Shown here piece after piece: positions 17,924 through 29,369 of a stretch of DNA of 64,000 nt (its first letter is position 1; every line of letters begins with the position of its first letter). The notes under the pieces were generated by a model, which was given only the letters and a program-made list of their open reading frames with translations, did not search any database and was not told the origin of the DNA. The translations under genes and the position numbers were made by a program. Source of the stretch: Pectobacterium colocasium (GTDB taxonomy: Bacteria > Pseudomonadota > Gammaproteobacteria > Enterobacterales > Enterobacteriaceae); NCBI RefSeq assembly GCF_020181655.1, contig NZ_CP084032.1, positions 2,790,001 through 2,854,000 on the forward strand. The letters are read 5' to 3'.

Positions 17924-19858
17924 ATGTTTCAAGATAATCCGCTGCTTGCACAGCTAAAACAGCAACTTCACTCTCAGACGCCGCGTGTTGAAGGTGTCGT
18001 CAAAGGCACTGATAAAGGATTTGGCTTTCTTGAAGCTGACGGACAAAAAAGCTATTTCATTCCCCCTCCGCACATGAAAAAAGTGATGCACGGTGACCGG
18101 ATTACCGCCACCCTGCATACAGAAAAAGAGCGGGAAATTGTCGAGCCAGAAACGCTCATCGAACCTTTCCTGACCCGATTTGTTGGGCGCATTCATAAAA
18201 AAGACGATCGTTTATCCATTACGCCTGACCATCCGCTGCTGAAAGATGCCATCCCTTGCCGCGCCGCACGCGATGTGACGCACAATTTTCAGGAAGGCGA
18301 TTGGGCAGTGGCAGAGATGCGCCGTCACCCGCTGAAGGGCGACCGTGGATTTCATGCAGAGCTGACGCAGTACATCACCACGGGCGATGACCCGCTGGTG
18401 CCGTGGTGGGTGACATTGTCACGTCATAATCTGGAGCGTGCAGCGCCGGACGTTGAAGCAACGGAACGCAATGACGGCGAACTCATCCGCGACGATCTGA
18501 CCGCGCTGAGTTTTGTCACCATCGACAGCGCCAGCACCGAAGATATGGACGATGCGCTGTATGTACAGGACAACGGCGATGGTTCGCTGCAATTAACCGT
18601 TGCTATTGCCGATCCGACCGCCTATGTCGATGCGGGCAGCGAACTGGACAAGATTGCACGCCAGCGCGCCTTCACCAACTACCTGCCCGGCTTCAACATC
18701 CCGATGCTGCCGCGCCCGCTGTCCGATGATATCTGCTCCCTGCGCCCGAACGAGCGCCGCCCTGTCCTCGCTTGCCGCGTGACAATTGCCGCCGACGGTG
18801 CGTTAGGTGATGATATTCACTTCTTTGCCGCCTGGATCGAATCCAAAGCCAAGCTCGCGTATGACGATGTCTCTGACTGGCTGGAGGAGCAAGGTGAATG
18901 GCAACCGCAAAACGATGCCATTGCTGAACAAATCCGTTTGCTGCACCGCCTCTGTCTGGCGCGCAGCGAATGGCGCACCACCCACGCGCTGGTGTTTAAA
19001 GATCGTCCTGATTACCGCTTCCTGCTGGGTGAAAAAGGCGACGTCTTGGATATCGTGGTTGAACACCGCCGTATCGCTAATCGTATCGTTGAAGAATCCA
19101 TGATTGCCGCCAACGTCTGTGCGGCCATTATGCTGCGAGACAAACTGGGCTTTGGCATCTATAACGTCCATAACGGCTTCGATCCGGCATCCATTGATCA
19201 GGCCGTTGCTGTGCTGGACACTCACGGCATTCAGGCCGACGCGCAGGCGCTGTTGACGCTTGAAGGGTTCTGTAAGCTGCGTCGCGAGTTGGATGCCCAG
19301 CCGACACAGTTCCTGGATAGCCGTATTCGCCGCTTCCAGTCTTTCGCGGAAGTCAGCACCACACCGGGGCCGCATTTTGGTCTGGGTCTGGAAGCCTATG
19401 CCACCTGGACATCCCCGATCCGTAAATACGGCGATATGGTGAATCACCGCTTGCTGAAAGCCGTGATCACCGGGCAGGCTGCGGAAAAACCGCAGGACGA
19501 CGTTACGGTACAGTTGGCGGAACGCCGTCGCCTTAACCGTATGGCCGAGCGTGATGTCGGTGACTGGCTGTATGCTCGCTACCTCAGCGACAAAGCGGGT
19601 ACCGATGTGCGCTTCAATGCGGAAATCATTGATGTCACACGCGGCGGTCTGCGTGTCCGACTGCTGGATAACGGCGCAGTGGCCTTTATCCCGTCCTCCT
19701 TTATCCACGCGGTGCGTGACGAGCTGGTGTGCAGTCAGGAAATGGGCACGCTCGCCGTGAAGGGCGAAGTCGTCTATCGCCAGGGGGATACGCTGGACGT
19801 CGTCATCGCGGAAGTACGTCTGGAAACCCGCAGCGTTGTGGCAAAGCCAGCCGCATAA
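17924..19858 (+). CDS. rnb: RNase II, 3'-5' exoribonuclease
   Basis: 644 residues, the same length as E. coli RNase II. An N-terminal pair of cold-shock/OB domains ([23 protein letters not shown]) is followed by the RNB catalytic domain with the acidic motif [16 protein letters not shown] and the [19 protein letters not shown] block. A C-terminal S1 domain ([29 protein letters not shown]) completes the protein. It degrades single-stranded RNA processively to short oligomers and is a main mRNA-decay exonuclease. It is monocistronic here. Confidence 0.97.
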   Translation: MFQDNPLLAQLKQQLHSQTPRVEGVVKGTDKGFGFLEADGQKSYFIPPPHMKKVMHGDRITATLHTEKEREIVEPETLIEPFLTRFVGRIHKKDDRLSITPDHPLLKDAIPCRAARDVTHNFQEGDWAVAEMRRHPLKGDRGFHAELTQYITTGDDPLVPWWVTLSRHNLERAAPDVEATERNDGELIRDDLTALSFVTIDSASTEDMDDALYVQDNGDGSLQLTVAIADPTAYVDAGSELDKIARQRAFTNYLPGFNIPMLPRPLSDDICSLRPNERRPVLACRVTIAADGALGDDIHFFAAWIESKAKLAYDDVSDWLEEQGEWQPQNDAIAEQIRLLHRLCLARSEWRTTHALVFKDRPDYRFLLGEKGDVLDIVVEHRRIANRIVEESMIAANVCAAIMLRDKLGFGIYNVHNGFDPASIDQAVAVLDTHGIQADAQALLTLEGFCKLRRELDAQPTQFLDSRIRRFQSFAEVSTTPGPHFGLGLEAYATWTSPIRKYGDMVNHRLLKAVITGQAAEKPQDDVTVQLAERRRLNRMAERDVGDWLYARYLSDKAGTDVRFNAEIIDVTRGGLRVRLLDNGAVAFIPSSFIHAVRDELVCSQEMGTLAVKGEVVYRQGDTLDVVIAEVRLETRSVVAKPAA

Positions 19859-20483
19859 GCGTCATACCGCCGATTCATCGCGGCGGGCAGCATCTCCGCG
19901 CGGGCGTTCATCGCGAACTGACCCGCGCATCATCATGCATTTATTCCGCAACATGATTTATCAATGACAAAATTTACCAACAACTGGTTTATCAACGATT
20001 TGCCGTTGGTGTGGTCGATAAACGCAGCAGCCCGTTGACAGCATCTGTAGAGTGCCATTGATGAAATAGACAGCACATACAAAAATGCGCGGGTTGTGCC
20101 CGCGCATTGCTAGTTCCAGTAGCCTGCATAGCGCCACGATTGTCATCGCACGTCAACGCTGATTCGTCATCGAGCTGAGGCAGCTTTTTTACCGAGTCAG
20201 CACGTTACCCCTTGTTTGGGCTTTAATTTTCTTTACAAAAATTCACCTTCGCTCACATTTTCTCATCCATTCCCTTCTCTTCGCCATTAAACCCACTATT
20301 GTTAAATTGTATTAACACTCGCGCCATATACCCCAAATAATTCGAGTTGCAGGAAGGCGGCAAACGCATGAATCCCCAGGAGCTTACACAAGTAAGTGAC
20401 TGGGGTGAGTAAGAGAAGCCAACGCACATGCAGCTTGAAGTATTAACGGTATACCCGTTCTGAATAACGAAGGAGCCGTTGTT
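19859..20483. other. Intergenic region between rnb and cstA
   Basis: 625 bases with no supported gene. Contents are a strong hairpin at 20080-20108 (ATGCGCGGG / CCCGCGCAT, preceded by five A residues, so it would terminate leftward transcription), an AT-rich stretch at 20220-20320 that probably holds the cstA promoter, and an ERIC element directly before the cstA ribosome binding site (GAAGGAG). Confidence 0.6.
20327..20455 (+). repeat. ERIC (enterobacterial repetitive intergenic consensus) element
   Basis: About 128 bases containing the diagnostic core GAATCCCCAGGAGCTTAC followed by AAGTAAGTGACTGGGGTGAG, the sites targeted by the classic ERIC typing primers. The outer ends are complementary: TATACCCC...TTCGAGTTGCA on the left and TGCAGCTTGAAGTAT...GGTATA on the right. 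It lies 28 bases before the cstA start, inside the likely 5' untranslated region, so it would fold in the transcript. Confidence 0.92.
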
Positions 20484-22547
20484 ATGAATAACGTAAAGAG
20501 CATTGTGATCTGGCTGCTAGTCGGCCTGGCGGGCGCCTTTGCGTTCGCTACGCTGGCACTGAGCCGCGGTGAACACGTCAATGCCGTGTGGTTAGTCGTC
20601 GCTGCTGTATCGTGTTACAGCATTGCCTATCGTTTTTACAGTCTGTTTATCGCCAAAAAAGTCTTTGAGCTCGACGATCGCCGCCTGACACCGGCGGAGC
20701 GTCATAACGACGGTCTGGACTACGTTCCCACCAATAAATGGGTCCTGTTCGGCCACCACTTCGCCGCCATCGCCGGAGCCGGGCCGCTGGTTGGGCCGAT
20801 CCTCGCCGCGCAGATGGGCTTCCTTCCCGGAACAATCTGGATTCTGGTCGGCGTTATGCTGGCTGGTGCCGTGCAAGACTTCCTAGTGCTATTTATCTCC
20901 ACCCGCCGGGATGGGCGTTCTTTGGGCGAGATGGCGAAACAGGAACTCGGGGCGTTCGCGGGTATCATCACCATGCTCGGTGCGTTGGGCGTGATGATCA
21001 TCATTCTCTCGGCGCTGGCGCTGGTCGTCGTTAAGGCGCTGGCGGAAAGTCCGTGGGGGCTGTTCACCATCGCCGCCACTATCCCTATCGCGCTCTTTAT
21101 GGGCGTTTACATGCGCTTTTTACGTCCGGGTAAAATCGCGGAAGTGTCTATCATTGGTTTTGTGCTGATGATGCTGGCGATTGTGTATGGCGGTAACATT
21201 GCCGCGCATCCCTACTGGGGGCCGTTCTTCACGCTGAAAGGCACGTCGCTCACCTGGATTCTGGTGATTTACGGGTTCATCGCTTCTGTGCTGCCGGTCT
21301 GGCTGCTGCTGGCGCCGCGTGATTACCTCTCTACCTTCCTGAAAATCGGGGTCATTATCGGGCTGGCCTTCGGTATCGTATTCGCGATGCCGGAAATGAA
21401 AATGCCCGCCGTTTCCCGCTTTATTGACGGCACCGGCCCGGTCTTCTCCGGTACGCTGTTCCCCTTCTTATTTATTACTATCGCCTGTGGCGCGATTTCG
21501 GGCTTCCACGCCCTGGTTTCCAGCGGCACCACGCCGAAGCTGGTTGAACGTGAAAGCCACATCCGCTTCATTGGTTATGGCGCGATGCTGATGGAATCCT
21601 TCGTCGCGATCATGGCGCTGATTTGTGCCTCGGTTATCGAACCGGGCATCTACTTCGCCATGAACTCACCTGCCGCGCTGATCGGCACCACGGTTGAGAG
21701 CGCCTCGCAGGCCATCAATAGCTGGGGATTTGTCATCACCCCGCAGGAATTGAGCGCGATTGCCCATGACGTGGGCGAAGCCTCGATTCTTTCCCGCGCG
21801 GGCGGTGCGCCAACCTTCGCGGTAGGCATGGCCTACATCATCACCGAAATCTTTAACAGCCGGGCGATGATGGCATTCTGGTATCACTTCGCGATTCTGT
21901 TTGAAGCCCTGTTCATTCTGACCGCAGTAGACGCCGGGACGCGCGCCTGTCGCTTCATGGTGCAGGATCTGGTCGGTATTGCGATTCCCAGACTGGCCAA
22001 CAGCCACTCCTGGCTGGGTAATCTGGCCGGTACGACCGTCGCCGTTTCCGGTTGGGGATTCTTCGTCTATCAGGGTGTTATCGATCCACTGGGCGGGATC
22101 AATACGCTCTGGCCGCTGTTCGGTATCGGTAACCAGATGCTAGCCTCGATGGCGTTAATTCTCGGCACCGTGGTGTTGTTTAAGATGAAGAAACAGCGCT
22201 ATGCGTGGGTGACTATAGTCCCTACCGTCTGGCTGTTTATTACCTCGATGACGGCAGGTTGGCAAAAAATCTTCCATGAAAAGCCCAGCATCGGTTTTCT
22301 GGCACAGGCAAAACGCTTCGCGGCGGGTATTGAGCAAAACACGCTGATCGCCCCGGCCAAATCGATTAAAGACATGGAAACCATCGTCTTCAGTAACCAG
22401 ATTAATGCTGCGTTGTGCGGGTTCTTCATGCTGGTAGCGGTAACGATGCTGGTTTCCGCGTTCTTCGTCATTCGCCGGGCGCTGAACAGCGATGTCCCAA
22501 CGGCAAAAGAGACGCCGATAGTATTACGGGACGGCGCACAACCTTAA
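20484..22547 (+). CDS. cstA: CstA-family carbon-starvation transporter (peptide or pyruvate)
   Basis: 687-residue polytopic membrane protein of the CstA/BtsT family with many hydrophobic helices. Conserved blocks are HNDGLDYVPTNKWVLFGHHF, AAIAGAGPLVGPILAAQMG, SGFHALVSSGTTPKLVE, AFWYHFAILFEALFILTAVDAGTR and DPLGGINTLWPLFGIGNQML. The C-terminal PTAKETP matches E. coli CstA (peptide uptake under carbon starvation), but the family also holds the pyruvate transporter BtsT/YjiY and I cannot fully separate them. No BtsSR-like two-component system is adjacent. An ERIC element lies in the leader. Confidence 0.85.
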   Translation: MNNVKSIVIWLLVGLAGAFAFATLALSRGEHVNAVWLVVAAVSCYSIAYRFYSLFIAKKVFELDDRRLTPAERHNDGLDYVPTNKWVLFGHHFAAIAGAGPLVGPILAAQMGFLPGTIWILVGVMLAGAVQDFLVLFISTRRDGRSLGEMAKQELGAFAGIITMLGALGVMIIILSALALVVVKALAESPWGLFTIAATIPIALFMGVYMRFLRPGKIAEVSIIGFVLMMLAIVYGGNIAAHPYWGPFFTLKGTSLTWILVIYGFIASVLPVWLLLAPRDYLSTFLKIGVIIGLAFGIVFAMPEMKMPAVSRFIDGTGPVFSGTLFPFLFITIACGAISGFHALVSSGTTPKLVERESHIRFIGYGAMLMESFVAIMALICASVIEPGIYFAMNSPAALIGTTVESASQAINSWGFVITPQELSAIAHDVGEASILSRAGGAPTFAVGMAYIITEIFNSRAMMAFWYHFAILFEALFILTAVDAGTRACRFMVQDLVGIAIPRLANSHSWLGNLAGTTVAVSGWGFFVYQGVIDPLGGINTLWPLFGIGNQMLASMALILGTVVLFKMKKQRYAWVTIVPTVWLFITSMTAGWQKIFHEKPSIGFLAQAKRFAAGIEQNTLIAPAKSIKDMETIVFSNQINAALCGFFMLVAVTMLVSAFFVIRRALNSDVPTAKETPIVLRDGAQP

Positions 22548-22565
22548 AACGTCGTCACGTTTTCC

Positions 22566-22721
22566 TCAATCCCTCCTTCATGGAGTAATGCCGATCGTTT
22601 AAGAATCGAGATACCGGGGGCTACCACGGTGCGAGGTATCCCTGCGGGAACCTCATCACCGTGTTTCCCCCTAAATCCACGCTTAAGTGAACAGTATTAT
22701 CCTTCATGGAGGGATTTTTTA
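22566..22721 (+). repeat. Nested inverted-repeat element, possible MITE or terminator
   Basis: The outer arms AATCCCTCC(TTCATGG) and (CTTCAT)GGAGGGATT enclose about 120 bases. Inside is a second long hairpin, CACGGTGCGAGGT / ACCTCATCACCGTG near 22628-22666. The right arm runs into TTTTTT, so it can terminate cstA transcription. It has no coding potential. It may be a dispersed repeat that doubles as a terminator. Confidence 0.6.
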
Positions 22722-22812
22722 TGGCGTGCCATTCAGCAACGTAATCAATAACGATAGCGCCGCATTTGCGGCGCTAAGGTGTTACCTAGAAAGTGAAAGG
22801 AATCGCGGCGGT

Positions 22813-23508
22813 TTATTGCCCGTAATACGCGTTCTTACCGTGCTTGCGTAAATAGTGTTTATCCAACAGCGTTTGCTGCATCTCACCCAGTTGAGGCGTT
22901 AACTGGCGCGAGAAAATTCCCATGTAGGCAAGTTCTTCCAGAACAACGGCGTTGTGCACCGCATTGTCTGCATCTTTCCCCCACGCAAAGGGGCCGTGCG
23001 AGTTAACTAATACGGCGGGGACATCTACCGGAGAAATGCCACGCTGGCGGAACGTTTCGGCGATCACTTGCCCGGTTTCCCATTCATAGCGTCCGTTGAT
23101 TTCTTCATCCGTCATCAGGCGCGTACAGGGAATCGAGCCATAAAAGTAGTCTGCGTGCGTCGTTCCCCAAGCGGGGATATCTTTACCGGCCTGCGCCCAG
23201 ATCGTGGCATGGCGAGAATGGGTATGCACAATACCGCCGATATCGGCAAACGCCAGATACAGCACACGGTGGGTATCGGTATCTGACGACGGTTTCTTCG
23301 TGCCCTCTACCACCTTACCGCTTTCCAACTCAACGACAACCATATCTTCCAGCGTCATGGCTGAATACTCCACGCCGGAAGGTTTGATCACCATAAGGCC
23401 ATGCTGCCGATCTACCGCGCTGACATTTCCCCAGGTAAACGTCACCAGATTGTGCTGCGGCAAAGCCAAGTTGGCTTCCAACACCTGTTTTTTTAGCGTT
23501 TCTAACAT
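22813..23508 (-). CDS. araD: L-ribulose-5-phosphate 4-epimerase
   Basis: 231 residues from ATG 23508, which follows a GGGAGG ribosome binding site and matches the E. coli AraD N-terminus ([17 protein letters not shown]). A longer upstream start exists but is not supported. Class II aldolase/epimerase motifs are present: [34 protein letters not shown] (zinc His ligands), THADYFYG and SHGPFAWGK. It converts L-ribulose-5-P to D-xylulose-5-P. The araB and araA genes are not adjacent, so it stands alone; UlaF/SgbE paralogues catalyse the same reaction, but the sequence is closest to AraD. A hairpin (AGCGCCGCATTTGCGGCGCT, about 22755-22774) lies after the stop. Confidence 0.92.
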   Translation of the reverse strand: MLETLKKQVLEANLALPQHNLVTFTWGNVSAVDRQHGLMVIKPSGVEYSAMTLEDMVVVELESGKVVEGTKKPSSDTDTHRVLYLAFADIGGIVHTHSRHATIWAQAGKDIPAWGTTHADYFYGSIPCTRLMTDEEINGRYEWETGQVIAETFRQRGISPVDVPAVLVNSHGPFAWGKDADNAVHNAVVLEELAYMGIFSRQLTPQLGEMQQTLLDKHYLRKHGKNAYYGQ

Positions 23509-23841
23509 ATCAGCCTCCCATCGGCGCGATAACACCATTTTCGCGGCCTGACGAGCGGGTCGCTATGGGCTAAATCGCTAAAGACCTAGCGGTGTTCTGC
23601 TATGGGAAAAAGAAAGAGACACACCACAGAATTGCGCAAAAAACAGCCAACTTTATCAATTATTGCTATCGTTAACATAACGCAAGGGAATTAAGAGTTT
23701 TTACCTGTTGCAGTTTTTTCCGATGATTATACTTGTCATCAAGCAGTAAAAGGCTCTGTTTCTTTATTTAATACCGTAAAAGGTACGTTGTTCGATATTT
23801 CCTCACAAGAAACGTGAGGCCAAGCGCAGAAGGGGAAAAAG

Positions 23842-24054
23842 ATGAAATTAAACAAACGTTTTGCAACAGCCGCTCTGGCAATTACGCTTGCCGTTACACT
23901 CGCAGGCTGTTCAAACATGTCTAAACGTGACCGTAATACCGCGATTGGTGCCGGTGCCGGTGCGGTAGGTGGCGCTATCTTAACGGATGGCGGAACATTA
24001 GGAACGCTGGGCGGTGCAGCTATCGGCGGACTGATTGGCCGTCAGGTCGACTAA
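23842..24054 (+). CDS. osmB: OsmB, osmotically inducible outer-membrane lipoprotein
   Basis: 70-residue lipoprotein with a signal peptide ending in the lipobox LAGC (Cys near residue 23). A Gly-rich glycine-zipper domain follows (NTAIGAGAGAVGGAILTDGGTLGTLGGAAIGGLIG). It is close to E. coli OsmB, which is induced by osmotic stress and stationary phase through RpoS and Rcs. The 333 bases upstream contain no other gene and should hold its promoter and the divergent araD promoter. Confidence 0.94.
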   Translation: MKLNKRFATAALAITLAVTLAGCSNMSKRDRNTAIGAGAGAVGGAILTDGGTLGTLGGAAIGGLIGRQVD

Positions 24055-24063
24055 CGAATTCAT

Positions 24064-24101
24064 GAGCAGCAGGTTCACGGGACTGAGCCTGCTGCTTTTA
24101 T
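24064..24101 (+). terminator. Rho-independent terminator of osmB
   Basis: GAGCAGCAGG and CCTGCTGCTTTTA form a stem with a T tract 10 bases after the osmB stop. Confidence 0.85.
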
Positions 24102-24128
24102 CTATCTCTTATCTGCCTCTGGCATACT

Positions 24129-24464
24129 TCAGCCACCAGCCAGCTTAACCTTCATGCCTTTCGCTTCCAGCAGCTGTTTTAGTAGATCGCGTTTATCTCC
24201 CTGGATTTCGATCACACCGTCTTTCACTGCACCGCCGCAGCCGCATTTTTTCTTCAATTCAGCCGCCAACTTATCCAGCGCGACATCATCCAGATCGAGA
24301 CCGCTGATCAGGCATACGCCCTTCCCTTTGCGTCCGCTCGTCTGACGCTGGATACGCACAATGCCATCGCCTTTTGGCCGAACGGCCTTTTCTTCTTCTG
24401 GCTTAATACGCCCGGTTTCCGTGGAGTAAACCAGTTGGCTATTCTCATCACGACGCATGCTCAT
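24129..24464 (-). CDS. yciH: YciH, SUI1/eIF1-like stress-response translation factor
   Basis: 111 residues with a SUI1 domain: [19 protein letters not shown], then [23 protein letters not shown]. It is the bacterial homologue of eIF1, which in E. coli can affect initiation fidelity and act under stress. Its start overlaps the pyrF stop by four bases (ATGA), so it is translationally coupled to pyrF. ATG 24464 or the second ATG six bases on are both possible. Confidence 0.94.
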   Translation of the reverse strand: MSMRRDENSQLVYSTETGRIKPEEEKAVRPKGDGIVRIQRQTSGRKGKGVCLISGLDLDDVALDKLAAELKKKCGCGGAVKDGVIEIQGDKRDLLKQLLEAKGMKVKLAGG

Positions 24465-25204
24465 GAGGCAGCCCCGTTTAACAATGAGGCGCGAATCTCG
24501 CGCAGCGTCTGCGCCGGGTCTGCCGATTGGGTGATCGGACGTCCAATCACCATATAGTCTACGCCAGCCTGCTGCGCCTGAATCGGCGTCATGATGCGGC
24601 GCTGATCGCCAACATCGCTGCCTGCGGGACGAATTCCTGGCGTGACCAGCTTAAATGCCTGCCCGCATACCTGCTTCAACCGCTGCGCTTCATGTGCGGA
24701 GCACACCACGCCATCCAGCCCGCTGTTATGCGTTAGCACGGCCAGCTTTTCCGCCTGCTCCGCAGGACTGACGGTAATACCAAGCCCGCGCAGATCGTCT
24801 TCGTCCATGCTGGTTAGCACGGTCACGGCAATCAGCAGCGGTGCATCGTTACCAAACGGCACCAGCGCCTCTTTTGCCGCCGCCATCATGCGCGAACCAC
24901 CGCTGGCGTGGACATTCACCATCCACACGCCAAGATCGGCCGCGGCCGCAACGGCGTGAGCGACGGTGTTCGGGATATCGTGGAATTTCAGATCGAGAAA
25001 CACATCAAAACCGCGCTGTTGTAGCGTCTGCACGAACTGTGGCCCGAACAAGGTAAACATCTCTTTGCCTACCTTCAAGCGGCAATCCTGCGGATCGATA
25101 CGGTCAACAAACGACAACGCCGCTTGCTGACTGTCATAGTCCAGCGCGACCACAATTGGGGATGATACCGTTTGATTCTTTTTCTGTAGATTCTCGTTTT
25201 TCAT
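24461..25204 (-). CDS. pyrF: Orotidine-5'-phosphate decarboxylase
   Basis: 247 residues. It decarboxylates OMP to UMP, the last step of de novo pyrimidine synthesis. The catalytic Lys/Asp array is visible in [13 protein letters not shown], with VVALDYDSQ at the N-terminus, the phosphate-binding [20 protein letters not shown] and the final [11 protein letters not shown]. The N-terminal extension is Asn/Gln/Lys-rich. It lies between lapB and yciH as in E. coli, with about 180 bases separating it from lapB. Confidence 0.97.
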   Translation of the reverse strand: MKNENLQKKNQTVSSPIVVALDYDSQQAALSFVDRIDPQDCRLKVGKEMFTLFGPQFVQTLQQRGFDVFLDLKFHDIPNTVAHAVAAAADLGVWMVNVHASGGSRMMAAAKEALVPFGNDAPLLIAVTVLTSMDEDDLRGLGITVSPAEQAEKLAVLTHNSGLDGVVCSAHEAQRLKQVCGQAFKLVTPGIRPAGSDVGDQRRIMTPIQAQQAGVDYMVIGRPITQSADPAQTLREIRASLLNGAAS

Positions 25205-25386
25205 TCGTCACCCAGTCTCTTGCGAAGCCAAAATTCCCGCCGCATTCTACATGCCCCGCCCTTGAAATCCCAGCCACCTGAAGACCAATGCGGTTAAAGA
25301 GGCTGGCTGGAACCGAAATCGTGCACAGTTAATAGTATGTTGTAACTAAAGTGCATTAAATAACATCCATGCGATATAGTGAAGCG

Positions 25387-26556
25387 TTACTGGCCGTCGA
25401 GCCCACGGATCGGTTTTATGCTGGCCCAGGTACGGCAGGAAGGACACTGCCAATAGAGTGATTGTGACGTGAAGCCACACTTGCGGCAACTGTAGCGGGG
25501 TTTGGTGCGAATCTGTTCGCCCACCATGTCGCGCAACCCCTGAAGATTTTCTTTTGTTCGTCCATCTTCCGCTTCATGCAGGTGAAAATCCATCAGGCGA
25601 TGGAATACGCGCATTGTGGGGTGACGCTGAAGCTGACGATTGATATAAGCCTGTGCAACCTCAGCCCCCTCTTCTCTTTCAAGGATGTCGGCCAGCATTA
25701 ATTCCGCCGTCGCACCGGTATTTTCTTCTACACAGCGTTTGAGGAAATTCGCCCAATCCAAGGGCTTATCTAAATGCTGATAGCACTCCTGTAGCATCGG
25801 CAGCGTTTCACTGACCAGCTCTTTATCCTGATCGAGAACCTGTCGCAGCGCTTCTACGGCACGCGAATAATCCTGCTGTGCCATGTAAATGCGCCCCATC
25901 ATGATGGATGCGCGGGCACACTGATTGTCCGCCGCGGCACCTTTTTTAAGCAGCGTTAACGCTTTATCCAGATCGTCGCTGCCCATCGCCAACAGCGCCA
26001 ATTCGCAATAAAAATGGGCGATATCCACACGGAGCTGATCTTTTCCCATCTTCACCAACTTCTCGGCAATCTCAATCGCCGCTGGCCAGTCGCTGGTCGC
26101 CTGATAGATCTGTAATAGCTGTTGCAAGGCGCTGCGCCGAAAATCCTCTTCATCCACGAGTTGGTTGAAGCTTTCTTCAGCGCGGTCGTACAACCCGGCG
26201 GCCATGTAATCACGGCCCAGTTGTTGCACCGCCAGCAGGCGTTGTTCAAAGGTTAGCGATGCGCTTTCGGTCAGCGCCTGATGGATGCGTATCGCACGAT
26301 CGACTTCGCCACGCGAACGGAACAGATTACCAAGCGTGAGGTGGGCTTCAAAGGTGTTGCTGTCATCCTTGAGCATATCGAGGAACAGCTCAACCGCCTT
26401 ATCCTGCTGATTGGACAACAGGAAGTTAACCCCGGTGACATACTCACGGGACAGGCGGTTGGACTCCTGATCTTTGTCCTGCTGCGCACTTCTGCGCCCC
26501 ATGTACCAGCCGTACGCGGCGGCCACGGGCAGCAACAGAAACAGCAGTTCTAACAT
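25387..26556 (-). CDS. lapB: LapB (YciM), regulator of lipopolysaccharide synthesis
   Basis: 389 residues: an N-terminal membrane anchor (MLELLFLLLPVAAAYGWYMG), several tetratricopeptide repeats from about residue 35 to 330, and a C-terminal rubredoxin-type metal site (YSCRKCGFTSQSLYWQCPSC). With FtsH it controls LpxC turnover and so balances lipopolysaccharide against phospholipid. It lies 12 bases after lapA in the same operon. Confidence 0.96.
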   Translation of the reverse strand: MLELLFLLLPVAAAYGWYMGRRSAQQDKDQESNRLSREYVTGVNFLLSNQQDKAVELFLDMLKDDSNTFEAHLTLGNLFRSRGEVDRAIRIHQALTESASLTFEQRLLAVQQLGRDYMAAGLYDRAEESFNQLVDEEDFRRSALQQLLQIYQATSDWPAAIEIAEKLVKMGKDQLRVDIAHFYCELALLAMGSDDLDKALTLLKKGAAADNQCARASIMMGRIYMAQQDYSRAVEALRQVLDQDKELVSETLPMLQECYQHLDKPLDWANFLKRCVEENTGATAELMLADILEREEGAEVAQAYINRQLQRHPTMRVFHRLMDFHLHEAEDGRTKENLQGLRDMVGEQIRTKPRYSCRKCGFTSQSLYWQCPSCRTWASIKPIRGLDGQ

Positions 26557-26568
26557 AGAGAGGATTCC

Positions 26569-26874
26569 TTAGTGGGTGACCGTCTGCACTGGCGCCACGT
26601 TCTCCTCGGTGGAGGTAGAAAGCTGTTGTTCCAGACGCTTGATTTTACGTTGTGCACGGCCAAGCGCAATGCGCTGACGCAGATAAAACAGACCACAGAT
26701 AACCCAGCCAAGGACAAAGCCCAAGGCAAACAGCGTAGCAAGCAGCGTGGAGATGCGATAATCCCCCTGTGCCAGCAGGTAGTTAAATGTCACAACCTGA
26801 TCGTTGTGCGCACCCAGTGTGACAGAAATGATGAATATCGCCAGCACGAGTAAAAAAATCAGCAAATATTTCAC
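26569..26874 (-). CDS. lapA: LapA (YciS), small inner-membrane protein of the lap operon
   Basis: 101 residues with two membrane helices (LLIFLLVLAIFIISVTLG and ISTLLATLFALGFVLGWVICGLFY) and a short coiled C-terminus. The start is assigned to GTG 26874, after GGAAGGAC, because this gives the E. coli YciS N-terminus (V/M-KYLLIFLLVLAIF). The longer ATG frame adds 19 residues without homology. It partners LapB in lipopolysaccharide assembly. Confidence 0.92.
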   Translation of the reverse strand: MKYLLIFLLVLAIFIISVTLGAHNDQVVTFNYLLAQGDYRISTLLATLFALGFVLGWVICGLFYLRQRIALGRAQRKIKRLEQQLSTSTEENVAPVQTVTH

Positions 26875-27125
26875 ATTGTCCTTCCTGTGATATCCAGTAA
26901 CCGGATGAATTATGCCAAATTTTGGCAACAAACCCCATTAAATTACCATGTCCGGCACGGACAGGGAAATCACAGCGTCAACCCGATTTTTTGTCGCCGC
27001 ACTTATCACCACACTTCCAGTGTACAAAAGTCAAAAACAAGAACCGTGCTCCGCTGCCGTCTGCGCTTGTTATTTATTCTGTGCTGAATAAAAATGACAG
27101 CAGCAAGTCAGCAAGGGGAAAAGTC

Positions 27126-28070
27126 ATGTCAAAGCAGGACGAACAGCGATTATTGGTCAAGATCGCTACGCTCTATTATAGCGAAGGGATGAAACAAGCA
27201 GACATTGCTGCCTCACTCCATTTGTCACAATCTTTTGTCTCCCGCGCCCTCACGCGCTGTGTTAAAGAAGGTGTGGTCAAAATCAGCGTAATTCAACCCC
27301 CGAACATGTTCATGGGGCTGGAAGCGGCGATTCAGAAGCGCTACGGCATCGATCAGGCTATCGTGGTGGATGTCGCCGATAACGCCACGCTGACGCAAAT
27401 CAAGCAGGCGATTGGCTCTGCGGCCGCACACTATGTCCAAACCAGTATCCGTCCTGACGATCTGGTGGGTATTTCATCCTGGAGCAGCACACTGCGGGCG
27501 ATGGTGGACAGCCTGCATCCGCAGAGTGTCAAGGCTCAGGGCGTCATCCAGTTGTTAGGCGGCGTAGGGCCGAACGGCAACGTGCAAGCGACGATCCTGA
27601 CGCAAACCTTAGCCAATCAGCTCAGTTGCCCCGCTTACCTCTTGCCCGCACAGAGTATTGAACGGTCGGTAGAAGACCGTGCCCGTTTGGTGACCAGCGA
27701 TGAAGTTTCCAACGTGGTCGATAAATTCAGCGAGGTGAGTCTGGCGCTTGTGGGTATTGGCGTACTGGAACCGTCGCAGTTGCTGAAAAATTCCGGTAAC
27801 TACTATCACGAAGCGATGCTGCAACAGCTGGCCGAACGCGGCGCCGTGGGGGATTTGTGCCTGCATTACTACAATGCGGACGGCGAACCAGTATTGCAGG
27901 ACGATGAGGATCCGGTGATCGGTATGGCACTGCCACAACTGCGTCAATGTCCTCGCGTGGTGGCGTTGGCGGGGGGTATCGAGAAAAGTGCAGCGATTCG
28001 CGGCGCGTTGATCGGCCATTACGTTGATGTACTGATTACCGATCGGTTAACAGCCGAGACACTGATCTAA
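27126..28070 (+). CDS. SorC/DeoR-type sugar-binding transcriptional regulator
   Basis: 314 residues from ATG 27126, which follows AAGGGGAAAAG. A helix-turn-helix occupies residues 20-55 (MKQADIAASLHLSQSFVSRALTR), followed by a SorC-family sugar-phosphate-binding domain (DLVGISSWSSTLRAMVDSL, VIQLLGGVGPNGN, VALAGGIEKSAAIRGALIG). The longer upstream reading lacks homology. It converges on the broken sugar-binding-protein/isomerase gene and most likely regulated that pentose- or sugar-uptake locus. It remains intact although its probable target is broken. Confidence 0.88.
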   Translation: MSKQDEQRLLVKIATLYYSEGMKQADIAASLHLSQSFVSRALTRCVKEGVVKISVIQPPNMFMGLEAAIQKRYGIDQAIVVDVADNATLTQIKQAIGSAAAHYVQTSIRPDDLVGISSWSSTLRAMVDSLHPQSVKAQGVIQLLGGVGPNGNVQATILTQTLANQLSCPAYLLPAQSIERSVEDRARLVTSDEVSNVVDKFSEVSLALVGIGVLEPSQLLKNSGNYYHEAMLQQLAERGAVGDLCLHYYNADGEPVLQDDEDPVIGMALPQLRQCPRVVALAGGIEKSAAIRGALIGHYVDVLITDRLTAETLI

Positions 28071-28159
28071 CGTACCCATCATGCGTGATGAGCAAGCAAG
28101 AACGATAGCGTCAGGCGCAGAGTAATTCCCCTCTCTACGTCTGACGCACCACCGCGAGA

Positions 28160-29365
<1,206 letters not shown>

Positions 29366-29369
29366 TCAC

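Noticed and set aside
18803..19708. 301-codon minus-strand frame opposite rnb
   Set aside because: Antisense shadow of RNase II with no homology of its own.
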